A DNA stretch of 64,000 nucleotides from Rhizobiaceae bacterium (GCA_023953845.1 JAMLJC010000001.1:3792501-3856500), one strand, 5' to 3'; numbered from the stretch's first letter, positions 44,852-55,554 are shown. A program made the numbers and translations. Notes: generated by a model from the sequence alone, not told the origin.

Positions 44852-45235
44852 ATGGGACGTTTCGCCGTCATCAGCCTGACAGACAGGGCCGCCGAGCGTG
44901 TGCGGGAGATTGTCGAAACCCGCGACAGCGCGGTCGGCATCCGTGTGGGCGTTAAAAAAGGCGGCTGCGCCGGCATGGAATACACGATCGACCTTGTGAC
45001 CGAGCCAAATCCGAAGGACGATCATGTCGAGCGCGACGGCGCGCATGTCTATGTGGCACCCGAGGCCGCGCTGTTCCTGCTCGGCACCGAGATGGATTTC
45101 GAGACGACGACGTTGCGGACAGGCTTTACCTTCCGCAATCCGAACCAAAGCTCGGCCTGCGGCTGCGGCGAATCGGTGGAGCTGAAGCCGGCTGACCTCA
45201 AGGCGCTTGCGGAGGCGAGGGCGGCAGCCGCCTGA
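44852..45235 (+). CDS. sufA: A-type Fe-S carrier SufA/HesB/IscA family
   Basis: 127-residue A-type carrier: ISLTDRAAERVREIVETRDSAVGIRVGVKKGGCAGMEYTIDLV holds the first conserved Cys, and the C-terminal NPNQSSACGCGESV holds the CxC pair, so all three cluster ligands are present. It accepts clusters from the SufBCD scaffold and passes them to apo-proteins. GGAG stands nine bases upstream of ATG. It is separated from the rest of the suf locus by the inverted DUF1236 gene and so probably has its own promoter. Confidence 0.95.
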   Translation: MGRFAVISLTDRAAERVREIVETRDSAVGIRVGVKKGGCAGMEYTIDLVTEPNPKDDHVERDGAHVYVAPEAALFLLGTEMDFETTTLRTGFTFRNPNQSSACGCGESVELKPADLKALAEARAAAA

Positions 45236-45311
45236 ACGCCGACTTTGCCTATGTCACGCATCCTTATTCGGACTTCAGCGTTTCCTGCGCAGTCCGGATG
45301 GGAGCGACATC

Positions 45312-45569
45312 ATGATCGAGCACAGCAAGATAAAGGAACACGCCGAGATTATCGGGGCCGATGGCGTGCATGTGGGCACCGTCGATCGCGTCGAAGGCGA
45401 CCGCATCAAGCTGACGAAGGCCGATAGCGGCATGGGCACGCATAAAGGCCATCATCATTACATCCCCCTTGCCCTCGTCGCCGAAATCGAGGCCGGCAAG
45501 GTTCGCCTGTCGGCGAATGGCGACGTAGCCGTGACCTTCGAGGAAGAAGGCGATCACTCCGCCGCTTGA
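45312..45569 (+). CDS. DUF2171 small protein
   Basis: 85 residues: MIEHSKIKEHAEIIGADGVHVGTVDRVEGDRIKLTKADSGMGTHKGHHHYIPLALVAEIEAGKVRLSANGDVAV, a PRC-barrel-like small domain annotated as DUF2171. The GDRIKL and HHHYIPLALVAEI elements are typical. Cytoplasmic; function unknown. GGGAG stands seven bases before the ATG. The frame converges with the disrupted GFA-family gene, 34 bases between its stop and that gene's expected stop. Confidence 0.85.
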   Translation: MIEHSKIKEHAEIIGADGVHVGTVDRVEGDRIKLTKADSGMGTHKGHHHYIPLALVAEIEAGKVRLSANGDVAVTFEEEGDHSAA

Positions 45570-45603
45570 TTGCAGGTCGGACAGTCGCCGCTGCACGATC
45601 TTT

Positions 45604-46102
45604 TCATGACACCCACATGCCCGTTCGCCGATGCCAGTCGGCGATGGACTCCTCCGGGTAGAGATCGAAGGAGAGATCGCCTTTGGCGATTGCCGGCTGA
45701 ACCCAGGAAGCCTTGTATTTCAGCATGAGATGCGTGCGCTGCGGCTGCCTTCGGCAGCTCCGTATCGACGGCGGACGCGAACGGATGCACAAGCTCCGGC
45801 CAGGTGGGGTCATAGAGCCACAGCGCCGAACCGCACCGTCGGCAGTAGTTGCGTTCTCCGGTCGAAACCTCGCAAACCGGATGCTCGTCATCCTGAATGG
45901 TTGCCCGATAGACACCTATATTCCGCTTGCCCGACACCCTCATGGTTTCGAACGGCGCGCCGAGATTTATGGCGTAGCCCCCGCCGCCCTGCTGCTTGCG
46001 GCAAATGGAGCAATAGCAGAGCTGATAGGGCACCGGTGTGTGGCTTCCGGCCTCGAAACGCACGGCGCCGCAGCGGCAGGAACCTTTCAGAAGCATAGGC
46101 AT
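45604..46102 (-). pseudogene. GFA-family (glutathione-dependent formaldehyde-activating-like) gene with frameshift
   Basis: The first 118 codons encode a GFA-family zinc protein (GSCRCGAVRFEAG, CYCSICRKQQGGG, GERNYCRRCGSALWLYDPTWPELVHPFASAVDTELPK). The frame then drifts into unrelated residues to a stop at 45554. One frame over, starting at the same place, stands the expected ending QPQRTHLMLKYKASWVQPAIAKGDLSFDLYPEESIADWHRRTGMWVS with its stop at 45604-45606. A single extra base near 45748-45752 (CCGAAGGCAG on the minus strand) explains both. It is either a real disruption or a base-call error. The four zinc cysteine pairs lie before the break. Confidence 0.75.
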
Positions 46103-46170
46103 GGACGGTTTCCTTCGGTTGCCGGGCCGTGCAAACTGCAGTCCGGCTGTTTGGTTGCGGGAAACGTCTT

Positions 46171-46494
46171 ATGGACAACGAAGCCATAGCGGATCTGTTC
46201 TCCGCCTTCGGACCGGTTTCGATCCGCCGCATGTTTGGCGGCAAGGGCATTTACCACAATGGCGTGATCTTCGCGATCGAGATCCGGGGCGAACTGATGC
46301 TCAAGGCGGACGCCGAAGCGGCTCCCGATTTCGCGGCGGCAGGCTGCACACAATGGGTCTATACGAACTCGCGGCATGGAAACGCCGTCGCCATGCCGTA
46401 CTGGACGGTGCCTGACGGAGCGCTCGACGATCCCGACGAGATGCTGCCCTGGGCAAAGAAGGCCTATGAGGCCGGAACAAGAGCGGCAAGATAG
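46171..46494 (+). CDS. TfoX/Sxy N-terminal domain protein
   Basis: 107 residues: MDNEAIADLFSAFGPVSIRRMFGGKGIYHNGVIFAIEIRGELMLKADAEAAPDFAAAGCTQWVYTNSRHGNAVAMPYWTVPDGALDDPDEMLPWAKKAYEAG, the complete TfoX N-terminal domain alone. TfoX/Sxy proteins control competence in Haemophilus, but this single-domain form is common in alphaproteobacteria and its role is unclear. The ATG at 46171 gives the family start. Convergent with the DEAD-box helicase gene. Confidence 0.85.
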   Translation: MDNEAIADLFSAFGPVSIRRMFGGKGIYHNGVIFAIEIRGELMLKADAEAAPDFAAAGCTQWVYTNSRHGNAVAMPYWTVPDGALDDPDEMLPWAKKAYEAGTRAAR

Positions 46495-46519
46495 CGGCGT
46501 CTGCGCCGCCGAAGCGCTG

Positions 46520-48067
<1,548 letters not shown>

Positions 48068-48240
48068 GTTTTCGCGTCTTTGCGTGTTTGTGCGCGCGGA
48101 TAAATGGAGCTGCGCCAGGCGCCGCGCGCCCTTGATATTGTGCGCTGCACTAGGGTCAAGATGCCGATTTGTCAACACAATCGGCTGTGAACAGCCACTT
48201 TCCAGCATAATTTCCTTAACGGAAGCCGGAATTGGCGGGG

Positions 48241-49011
48241 TTAATAACGGAATTGCTCCGTGAGAATGCGCTCGTTCCAGGAATGGTCGGGGTCGAAGAG
48301 CAATGTGGCAGTAGTGCTCGGGGCCTCGCGGATAGTGACGGAGACCACCGATTTGACCTCCGTGTGATCCGCGACGGCATTTGCCGGCCGCTTTCGCACT
48401 TCGAGCAACTCGAATCGCACCTCCGCCTTGTCGGAAAGCAGCGCCCCGCGCCATCGCCGGGGCCGGAAGGGACTGACGGGCGTCAAGGCCAGCAACGGGG
48501 CGTCGAGCGGCAGGATCGGACCCTGCGCCGAAAGATTGTAAGCCGTGGAGCCGGCCGGGGTCGCCACCATCAGCCCGTCGCAGATCAGTTCGTTCATCCG
48601 CAGTTTCCCGTCCACCCACACGCGGACCTTCACGGCCTGATAGGATTGACGGAAGATAGACACCTCGTTGATGGCGAGGGCGCTGTGCGTCGAACCGTCT
48701 TCCGACACCGTATGCATTTCCAACGGCCTGATGGTCTCCGGCTGCGCAGCGGCGATGCGCTCATACAGGCCCTCCTCGCGGAACTCGTTCATAAGGAAGC
48801 CGATCGTGCCGCGGTTCATGCCGTAGACGCGGCGGCCGGTGCTCATCGTGTCGCGCAGGGTCTGGAGCAGGAAGCCGTCACCGCCCAATGCCACGACGAC
48901 ATCCGCGTCACGTGGATCGGCCTGACCATAGCGCGCGACGAGGCGTTTGCACGCATCGCGGGCGTCATCGGCGTCGGAAGAAACGAAAGAGAGCTTCAGC
49001 TTGGCGGCCAT
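48241..49011 (-). CDS. nadK: NAD kinase
   Basis: 256-residue NAD kinase of the short alphaproteobacterial type: VVALGGDGFLLQTLRD (GGDG), YGMNRGTIGFLMNEF, LAINEVSIFRQS and ICDGLMVATPAGSTAYNLSAQGPILPLDAPLLALTPVSPF. It phosphorylates NAD+ to NADP+, an essential step. ATG 49011 (MAAKLKLSFVSSDADDARDA) gives the normal N-terminus; the open frame extends upstream but has no family similarity. It is divergent from tRNA-Thr. Confidence 0.95.
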   Translation of the reverse strand: MAAKLKLSFVSSDADDARDACKRLVARYGQADPRDADVVVALGGDGFLLQTLRDTMSTGRRVYGMNRGTIGFLMNEFREEGLYERIAAAQPETIRPLEMHTVSEDGSTHSALAINEVSIFRQSYQAVKVRVWVDGKLRMNELICDGLMVATPAGSTAYNLSAQGPILPLDAPLLALTPVSPFRPRRWRGALLSDKAEVRFELLEVRKRPANAVADHTEVKSVVSVTIREAPSTTATLLFDPDHSWNERILTEQFRY

Positions 49012-49162
49012 GGAGATCCGGGGGCAGGAAGGGAAGGACGGGTTAGCACGCCGGTACCCGAGCCGAAAGAGCAGCCATCCGCCGAACTTGTCGCGTGCTG
49101 CGCGCGGAAGCGGCCTGCCGGGTCGCGTTGACACCGACTTTTATCTTTACTGCGATGTTCAA

Positions 49163-49171
49163 TATGATAAT
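49163..49171 (+). promoter_or_regulatory. possible -10 region of tRNA-Thr
   Basis: An AT-rich island in otherwise GC-rich DNA contains TATGATAAT, 39 bases before the tRNA. Overlapping choices of -10 exist and no good -35 is at 17 bases; TTGACA at 49128-49133 is 29 bases upstream. Confidence 0.35.
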
Positions 49172-49209
49172 TCCACGCGCGGATCGGCATCCGTATGCGA
49201 TGCTTTTTG

Positions 49210-49284
49210 GCCGGTTTAGCTCAGCGGTAGAGCAGCGGTTTTGTAAACCGAAGGTCGGGGGTTCAATCCCCTCAACCGGCACCA
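49210..49284 (+). tRNA. tRNA-Thr (anticodon TGT)
   Basis: Acceptor GCCGGTT pairs perfectly with AACCGGC, D-arm GCTCAGCGGTAGAGC, anticodon stem CGGTT/AACCG around TTGTA with TGT as anticodon, T-arm GGGGG/CCCCT with GGTTCAATCC, discriminator A and an encoded CCA. It reads ACA and related Thr codons. Confidence 0.97.
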
Positions 49285-49373
49285 CCCTTGATATGACCTG
49301 CTATCGCTGACTGGACGGATCGCCAGGCCCGTATCAAACTCGCATTTTCCGGAGACGGCCTGACGAGGCGGGC

Positions 49374-50030
49374 ATGGATGAGGAAGCGCGCGCTTTCCAC
49401 GAGAACTGGCGCAGCTTGGCCAGTAGCCTCGGCCTCGGCGAGGAAACGTCTACCAGCGTCGGAACGTATCTGCTCCGGCAATATTCCGGTCCGGGGCGCC
49501 ACTATCACGATCTGCGTCACGTCAACTCCATGCTGCGCGGCGCCGACCGGCTTGAGGCGGCATTTCGCGATGCGGATACGGCGCGTCTGGCGATCTTTTT
49601 CCACGACGCGATCTACGACCCCGCCCGCCGGGACAATGAGGAGCGTAGCGCCGAGGCAATGCGGGAGATGCTTGCGGGCAGGGTCGACGCCACGGTGCTG
49701 GACCGCGCTGCCGCAATGGTGGAGGCGACAAAGACACATCAGGTCGGGCCGGACAGCGATACCGATCTCGTACTTGATCTCGACATGGCCATTCTCGGCC
49801 AGCCATGGGAAACTTATCGAATCTACGCCCGCGACGTGATGCGTGAGTATGTGTCCGTCTACGGCGAGGCCGCGTATCGGAAGGGGCGAGTCGCCGCCTT
49901 TCTGGAGCCGATGATCGCGCGGGGTTCGGTTTTCCTTACGCCCGAATTTCGCTCCCTCGATGCGCAGGCGCTTCTCAACATGCGCAAGGAAAGGGATATT
50001 CTGAACGACGGGAGCGATATGCCCGCATAG
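49374..50030 (+). CDS. HD-domain predicted metal-dependent phosphohydrolase (COG4339-like)
   Basis: 218 residues, soluble. Metal-binding residues appear in GRHYHDLRHVNSML and LAIFFHDAIYDPARRDNEERSAEAM; a further Asp lies in DLDMAILGQPWETYRIYARDVMREY. The family is widespread and its substrate is unknown; a nucleotide is likely. The gene follows tRNA-Thr by 89 bases and converges with the EamA transporter gene. The ribosome site is weak (GGCGGGC). Confidence 0.85.
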   Translation: MDEEARAFHENWRSLASSLGLGEETSTSVGTYLLRQYSGPGRHYHDLRHVNSMLRGADRLEAAFRDADTARLAIFFHDAIYDPARRDNEERSAEAMREMLAGRVDATVLDRAAAMVEATKTHQVGPDSDTDLVLDLDMAILGQPWETYRIYARDVMREYVSVYGEAAYRKGRVAAFLEPMIARGSVFLTPEFRSLDAQALLNMRKERDILNDGSDMPA

Positions 50031-50051
50031 CTCCTCGCGATCGGCCTGTCG

Positions 50052-50921
50052 TCAGGCGGAGGCGACGACAACGCTGCGCCGCCGGAGATTGATCAGATTG
50101 CCGACGAGGATCAGCGCCGCGCCGGCGATTGAGATCGAATCGAAGCCTTCATTGTAGAGAACCCATCCGATCAGCGCGGCCAGCGGCAGGCGAAGAAAAT
50201 CCATCGGCGAGACCACCGTGACTTCCGCATAAGACAAGGCCCTCGTCAGGCAGAAATGCGAAAAGGTGCCGGTGAAAGCGACGACGAGAAGGGCCGGCCA
50301 GAGATCGGCAGGCGGCGTCTGCCAGACCCGTACGGCCGGAACGAGGCCGATGATGGACTGGATGATCAGCATCCAGAACAGGATCTGCACGACGCCGTCC
50401 TTCATGGTGAGCGAGCGGGTCAGCGCCATCGATATGCCGAAGCACAAAGTGGCCGCGATCATGACGAGATGACCGAACTCTATCTGCGTTGCTCCGGGCC
50501 GCACGATGATCAGGACGCCGGCCAGCCCGAGCGCGATGGCGGTTATCTTCCGCCGATTCAGCCGCTCTCCCAGGAACACGGCCGCCAGCACGCCGCTCCA
50601 GATAGGCGTAGTGAACTCGATGGAGACAAGTTCGGCCAACGGTATGAGGGTCAGGGCGTATAGCCAGCCGTACTGACCGGAATAGTGGGCGATATTGCGC
50701 GCCAGGTGTTTTAGGGGCTGTGCGGTCCGCATGGCGCGAAAGCCGCCGGCATGCATGACGAGCGGCAAAAGCATGATCCAGCCGATAACCGAGCGCAGTT
50801 CCATGACCTGAAAGACGTCGAGCCTTTCGGTCACGATCCTTCCGGCAACCGACATGGTGAGGAAACAGGCGATGGAGCCTGCCATCCACATCGCGGCCCG
50901 GGGAATCGACTGTTCTGTCAT
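50052..50921 (-). CDS. EamA/DMT-family transporter
   Basis: Protein of about 289 residues with ten predicted membrane helices in two EamA halves (from AMWMAGSIACFLTMSVAGRIV, and from ILFWMLIIQSIIGLVPAV in the second). VSIEFTTPIWSGVLAAVFLGERLNRRKITAIALGLAGVLIIVRPG is the typical first-repeat ending, VLYNEGFDSISIAGAALILVGNLINLRR the second. It moves an unidentified small metabolite across the inner membrane. ATG 50921 matches relatives; an in-frame TTG at 50957 has a better ribosome site. Confidence 0.88.
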   Translation of the reverse strand: MTEQSIPRAAMWMAGSIACFLTMSVAGRIVTERLDVFQVMELRSVIGWIMLLPLVMHAGGFRAMRTAQPLKHLARNIAHYSGQYGWLYALTLIPLAELVSIEFTTPIWSGVLAAVFLGERLNRRKITAIALGLAGVLIIVRPGATQIEFGHLVMIAATLCFGISMALTRSLTMKDGVVQILFWMLIIQSIIGLVPAVRVWQTPPADLWPALLVVAFTGTFSHFCLTRALSYAEVTVVSPMDFLRLPLAALIGWVLYNEGFDSISIAGAALILVGNLINLRRRSVVVASA

Positions 50922-51065
50922 GAGGGGGTTGATGACAAGATGTGCCTTGCGCGGCAATGCCCGCTTCGGACAAAGGGCTGTGCCAAGGCTTCATCGGATG
51001 AATTGGCGGCCCTGACCTGTAGAGCGTGACAGGGCAATAAGGTGCCGAGCCGCCAGCGGTATCTT

Positions 51066-52394
51066 TCACTCCTCCAGCGGCTGCGGCGGGTGGGCGTTGC
51101 GGCCCTTGCCGAACGTGTAACCCGTCTCCACCGCACCGCGCCCGAATTTCTCCCGCAATGCGTCCATCGCGCCTTCGGCAAGAGCGCGCTTCTGCGCCTG
51201 GTGATCGACGAGGTCCGGCGGATCGGCGCGGTCGGAGCCGGACAGGTCGCTGACGCCGATACCGAGCAGGCGGTATTTCGTGCCGTCCGTCTCCTTGTCC
51301 AGCAATTGCAGGCCTGTCTGGAAAATGCGGTCGGCGAGCTGCGTCGGATCGGCAAGCTGGCGATTGCGTGTGCGGATCTTGAAGTCGTGCGTCTTGAGTT
51401 TCAGGACGATAGTGCGGCCGGCGAGACCCGACCGTTTGAGGCGCGAGGATACCTTCTCGGCAAGCGCTCTGAGCACGGGCACCAGGTCGGCCGCCGAAGC
51501 CAGATCGGTATCGAAGGTCGTTTCCGCCGAGACGCTCTTGGCGTCATGATCGGCGTGGACGCGCCGGTCGTCCTCGCCGCGCGAAAGACGGTAGAGGCGA
51601 TCGCCCATCGTGCCGTATCGGCGCATCAGTTCGGCCCGCTCCAGCTTCTGGATCTGGCCTATCGTCCGGATTCCATCATGCTCGAGCACGGCGGCGAATG
51701 CCTTGCCGACGCCCCAGATGAGCGTCACGGGCTGCTGTGCGAGGAAATCCATCGCCTCCATGCGGCCGATGACGGAGAAACCGCGCGGCTTGCGGAAATC
51801 CGACGCGACCTTGGCGAGGAACTTGCAGTAGGAGAGGCCGGCAGAAACACTGATGCCGATCTCCTTTTCCACGTCGCGGGCGAAGCGCGCCAGGACGATC
51901 GCCGGCGGCAGACCATGCAGCCGTTCGGTACCGGCAAGGTCGAGGAATGCCTCGTCGATGGAGATCGGCTCGACCAATGGCGTCAGCGACTGCATCATCG
52001 CCCGGACCTCGCGCCCGACGCGTACGTATTTCTCCATGTCCGGCTTGATCACCACCGCTTCGGGGCAGGCTTCCAGCGCCTTGAACATCGGCATCGCGGA
52101 ACGGACGCCGTTGATGCGGGCAATATAGCAGGCGGTGGAAACGACGCCACGCTTGCCGCCGCCGACGATCACCGGGCGGTCGCGAAGCTCCGGCCGATCG
52201 CGTTTCTCGATCGACGCATAGAAGGCGTCGCAGTCGATATGTGCGACATGCAGATCGTAAAGCTCGTCGTGACGTATGATGCGGGGGCTCCCGCACGCCG
52301 CGCAACGGGCCACGGTCGAGGCCTGCCGGCCGAGGCAGTCGCGGCAGAAACCATGCTTCGGATCGTTGACAGCGTCGCCCATCTTTGCGAACAT
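51066..52394 (-). CDS. dinB: DNA polymerase IV (DinB) with N-terminal zinc finger
   Basis: 442-residue Y-family polymerase. HIDCDAFYASIEKRD and ISIDEAFLDLAG carry the catalytic acids; SVSAGLSYCKFLAKVASDFRKPRGFSVI and IWGVGKAFAAVLEHDGIRTIGQIQ are the usual finger/thumb motifs, with a little-finger domain to residue about 400. The unusual part is the N-terminal CRDCLGRQASTVARCAACGSP, a CxxC...CxxC zinc site, which alphaproteobacterial DinB paralogs carry. It performs error-prone translesion synthesis. Divergent from the GNAT gene by 68 bases, in which I see no clear LexA box. Confidence 0.94.
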   Translation of the reverse strand: MFAKMGDAVNDPKHGFCRDCLGRQASTVARCAACGSPRIIRHDELYDLHVAHIDCDAFYASIEKRDRPELRDRPVIVGGGKRGVVSTACYIARINGVRSAMPMFKALEACPEAVVIKPDMEKYVRVGREVRAMMQSLTPLVEPISIDEAFLDLAGTERLHGLPPAIVLARFARDVEKEIGISVSAGLSYCKFLAKVASDFRKPRGFSVIGRMEAMDFLAQQPVTLIWGVGKAFAAVLEHDGIRTIGQIQKLERAELMRRYGTMGDRLYRLSRGEDDRRVHADHDAKSVSAETTFDTDLASAADLVPVLRALAEKVSSRLKRSGLAGRTIVLKLKTHDFKIRTRNRQLADPTQLADRIFQTGLQLLDKETDGTKYRLLGIGVSDLSGSDRADPPDLVDHQAQKRALAEGAMDALREKFGRGAVETGYTFGKGRNAHPPQPLEE

Positions 52395-52462
52395 AAAGAG
52401 AACAAGCGGAATGCTACGTCACTCGACGTGCCCCGGCAAGGCTGGGCGCGGAGGATACTGCC

Positions 52463-53038
52463 ATGGCTGTCACCATATTGCCGCTGACTCCCGATCTGTG
52501 GCCGTCTTTCGGGGATCTCTTCGGCAAGCAGGGCGCCTGCTACGGCTGCTGGTGCACATATTTCCGCATGCCGCCGAAGATGCGACAGAATCATACGGGC
52601 GAAGAGAAGAAGCAGTTCATCAGGGCCCGGATCGAGGAAGGACCGCCGCCGGGATTGCTTGCCTTCGATCAGGATCGTGCCGTCGGCTGGATGCAGATCG
52701 GCCCACGCGGCGACGTCCCGCAATGGAACAACGTCGCCAGAAGCTCGGCGCCGCTCGACCGGGCCGACGCCACGGACCCGGCAGTCTGGGCGATCTCCTG
52801 CTTCTTTCTCAGGCGCAATGCGCGGGGCAGGGGCCTGACACATGCGCTGGTCAACGCCGGCGTCGGCTTCGCGCGCGACAACGGCGCTCGCAGGCTGGAG
52901 GCGTGCCCGATGGTTCTGTCGAAGGATGCCAGTTCGCTCGGTCTGTTCGTCGGCTCGAAACGCGTCTTCGACAGGGCGGGATTCGCTGTGGTGGCGCAGA
53001 AGACAGCGAATCGACCGCTCATGCGTCTCGAATTGTGA
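52463..53038 (+). CDS. GNAT family N-acetyltransferase
   Basis: 191 residues. The N-terminal half has GKQGACYGCWCTYFRMPPK, the acetyl-CoA pyrophosphate loop is RRNARGRGLTHALVNAGVGFARDNGARRLEACP, and the last strand is AGFAVVAQ. It transfers an acetyl group to an unknown amine. The CxxC.W.CTYF segment recurs in a subfamily of uncharacterised GNAT proteins. GGAGG-like site nine bases upstream. Confidence 0.85.
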   Translation: MAVTILPLTPDLWPSFGDLFGKQGACYGCWCTYFRMPPKMRQNHTGEEKKQFIRARIEEGPPPGLLAFDQDRAVGWMQIGPRGDVPQWNNVARSSAPLDRADATDPAVWAISCFFLRRNARGRGLTHALVNAGVGFARDNGARRLEACPMVLSKDASSLGLFVGSKRVFDRAGFAVVAQKTANRPLMRLEL

Positions 53039-53053
53039 GATTGCGCCAGCAGG

Positions 53054-53851
53054 TCACGCCGGCTTGGCGAGGTCGAGCTCGACGGCTACCGGCACATGGT
53101 CGGACGGCTTTTCCCAGGCCCGGACGTGCTTTTCTATGGAGGTCGACACGAGACGGTCAGCAGCTTCCGGCGACAGCATCAGATGGTCAATGCGGATTCC
53201 GTTGTTCTTTTGCCATGCGCCGGCCTGATAGTCCCAGAAGGTGAACGTGTCGCCGCCATCGGTCGCGCTGCGCACCGCATCGAGGAAGCCGAGACCGGCC
53301 AGCCTGCGAAACGCCTGCCGCGTCTCGGGCTGGAAAAGAGCGTCATTGACCCATTGCTCCGGGTGTTTCGCGTCGATCGGTTCGGGGATTACGTTGTAGT
53401 CGCCGGCCAGAACCAGCGGCTCTTCCAGAGCAAGGCGCCTCGCTGCCCAAAGCTCCAGCCGCTCCATCCAGCGGAGTTTGTAGCCGAACTTGCGCTCCTC
53501 GTTGATCGGATTGCCGTTGGGAAGATAGAGCGAGACGACGCGCAACGCGCCGCGATCGGTCGAGAACACGCCTTCGATGAAGCGCGCCTGCTCGTCCTCA
53601 TCGTCGCCTGCAAGGCGCCGGTTCACCTCGTCGAACTTCAGCTTCGACAGGATGGCGACGCCGTTGAAACCCTTCTGGCCATGGGTTTCGACGTGATAGC
53701 CGAGGGACTCCACCTCGGCGCGCGGAAACTGCTCGTCGACCGTCTTGATCTCCTGGAGGCAGGCGATGTCGGGCGCGCTTTCCCTGAGCCAATGCAGCAG
53801 ATTGTCGAGGCGCGCGCGCACGCCGTTGATGTTCCAGGTCGCGATCTTCAT
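53054..53851 (-). CDS. xth: exodeoxyribonuclease III / AP endonuclease
   Basis: 265 residues with the EEP fold: KIATWNINGVRARLDNLLHWL, CLQEIKTVDEQFPR (metal Glu), GYHVETHGQKGFNGVAILSK, AGDYNVIPEPIDAKHPEQWVND, RIDHLMLSPEA and SDHVPVAVELDL (catalytic His). It removes 3' blocks and cuts at abasic sites in base-excision repair. ATG 53851 gives the standard start. Convergent with the GNAT gene. Confidence 0.93.
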   Translation of the reverse strand: MKIATWNINGVRARLDNLLHWLRESAPDIACLQEIKTVDEQFPRAEVESLGYHVETHGQKGFNGVAILSKLKFDEVNRRLAGDDEDEQARFIEGVFSTDRGALRVVSLYLPNGNPINEERKFGYKLRWMERLELWAARRLALEEPLVLAGDYNVIPEPIDAKHPEQWVNDALFQPETRQAFRRLAGLGFLDAVRSATDGGDTFTFWDYQAGAWQKNNGIRIDHLMLSPEAADRLVSTSIEKHVRAWEKPSDHVPVAVELDLAKPA

Positions 53852-54062
53852 GACGGCTGCGTAGCATGGCAAGCGCGATGCGGGCAGGGGAAAAAGCCGC
53901 CGTCGCCGCGGTCGCGTGCGGGCAGCCGCCAGAAGCTGTCAGGAGTCGCCGCGTGATTTTCAAGCCCGCGACGGGGGCGGAGGCATCCGAGGCGGCAACG
54001 CCGCGGAAACGAAAACGGTGCTTGAATCCCGCCTGCGTCTATGAAATAGCAGTGCCGCCTGT

Positions 54063-54138
<76 letters not shown>

Positions 54139-54187
54139 GGAATTTTCAGGACCATAAGACAGACAAGCTTTCCGGACGGTTCCTGCT

Positions 54188-55255
54188 TCAACTCGAACCG
54201 TCGCCGACGGAACAGGAATCCGCGCTCATAAGGGCGTTGGCGCGCACAGCCTTGTCCATGGTCGCCAGCTTCTCCACCGCCGCGTAAAAGCGTCTATGGT
54301 TTCCGGAACAGAGGTCCAGAAGGCGCAGAAATGCCCCGGCCTGATCGCTGTAAACGGAAACCGCTGCTAGTCGTGCATTGTTTATCGGCGCATCGAACCA
54401 TGCATCATAACCTCCGTATCCATGCCAGCGGTTATCGCGAAGCGCCCTGTAGCGTGCGCGCAGCCGTTCGATCGTCGCAGCCTTTGCTGCCCGCTTCTGC
54501 TTTACCGTGCCGGAGCTGGCGTAGACCTGCATCAGCTCACCGCGCGCCCGCGACACCAGAGCGAGGAATTCGATGCGGCGTAGCCTTTCCGCTTCGTAGC
54601 GGCGCAGTCTGGCAAAATCTCCGGTCGACCTCAGCCATTTTCTGACGCCGCTCGTTTCCACCGCGACGGCAAACGCCTCGTTGAACGCGGAATCATCCCG
54701 GACGTAGACGCGCTGGTGGGCGAGTTCGTGAAAGACAAGCCCTGCCAGGTAGGTTTGGTTCTGGGTGAACATGGTGCTGACGAGCGGATCGCTCGACCAG
54801 CCGAGCGTCGAATAGGCCGTCACGCCCGTCACATAGACCTCAAAACCCTGCTTTTGCAGGTCAGCGGCCGTTTCAATCGCGGATGTCTTGGAAAAATACC
54901 CGCGATAGGGAACGCAGCCGAACACCGGGAAACACCATGTGTGCGGCGTAAGCGAAAACTCCGGCGCCGCGAAGACCGCCCACGTCACTGCCTCCTGACC
55001 GACATCGGCATAACTGCGATAGCTGGTATTGTCGGGCAATCCCAGTTCGTCGCTCGCGAACTGCCGGATGAGGCGGGCGGACACCATCTGGGTGCGGAGC
55101 TTTTCAGGCGTTGACGGATCGTCGATCAGCCTTTCGACGTTCCGGCGCGAGGCCATGACATTCAGGTGGCCATTGAGGGAATATGCGTAATAGGAGAGGC
55201 TGGTGCAGCCCGAAGCGCCGATAAGCGTCACCGCCGCTGCGATCAAACGCGACAA
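54188..55255 (-). CDS. lipoprotein-type predicted aminopeptidase (COG4324-like)
   Basis: Protein of about 355 residues of the predicted aminopeptidase family: RRNVERLIDDPSTPEKLRTQM, YRGYFSKTSAIETAADLQKQGFEVYVTGVTAYSTLGWSSDPLVSTM, the zinc motif HELAHQRVYVRDDSAFNEAFA (HExxH with downstream Glu). The frame is open much further upstream, but TTG 55255 puts SRLIAAAVTLIGASGC right after the start, a correct lipoprotein signal with Cys17; it lacks a clear ribosome site. A GTG at 55348 would give 31 additional residues. Likely attached to the periplasmic face of the outer or inner membrane. Confidence 0.8.
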   Translation of the reverse strand: MSRLIAAAVTLIGASGCTSLSYYAYSLNGHLNVMASRRNVERLIDDPSTPEKLRTQMVSARLIRQFASDELGLPDNTSYRSYADVGQEAVTWAVFAAPEFSLTPHTWCFPVFGCVPYRGYFSKTSAIETAADLQKQGFEVYVTGVTAYSTLGWSSDPLVSTMFTQNQTYLAGLVFHELAHQRVYVRDDSAFNEAFAVAVETSGVRKWLRSTGDFARLRRYEAERLRRIEFLALVSRARGELMQVYASSGTVKQKRAAKAATIERLRARYRALRDNRWHGYGGYDAWFDAPINNARLAAVSVYSDQAGAFLRLLDLCSGNHRRFYAAVEKLATMDKAVRANALMSADSCSVGDGSS

Positions 55256-55525
55256 CGAGCGTAAGATCGCGCGCCCACTGTACGGGGCGTGCGCGTGGCG
55301 AACGCTGCCATTTTCCCTTGTCTTCAAGAGCGGCGCCAATTCCTTCACGAGACCGTGGGAGGTGTAGGATATGCGCTCGCCATCGGCAAGATTGCGCGCG
55401 AAGGGGCGACCATCGGCTATGTGCTTGCCAAAAACGGCGCGTTGAGGCATAGGTACCGCCGCACTCTGTCGGGACGAATGGATGGTTCCGCAACCGGTGC
55501 GCATGCGTAAACGGATCGCGACCCC

Positions 55526-55554
55526 TTGCATGTGTCGGGAATCGGTTTTATGTA
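55526..55554 (+). promoter_or_regulatory. promoter of the secE-nusG operon
   Basis: TTGCAT (55526-55531) and TATGTA (55549-55554) are exactly 17 bases apart, about 175 bases before secE. The rest of the 473-base gap between the aminopeptidase and secE shows no other gene that I can support. Confidence 0.5.
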
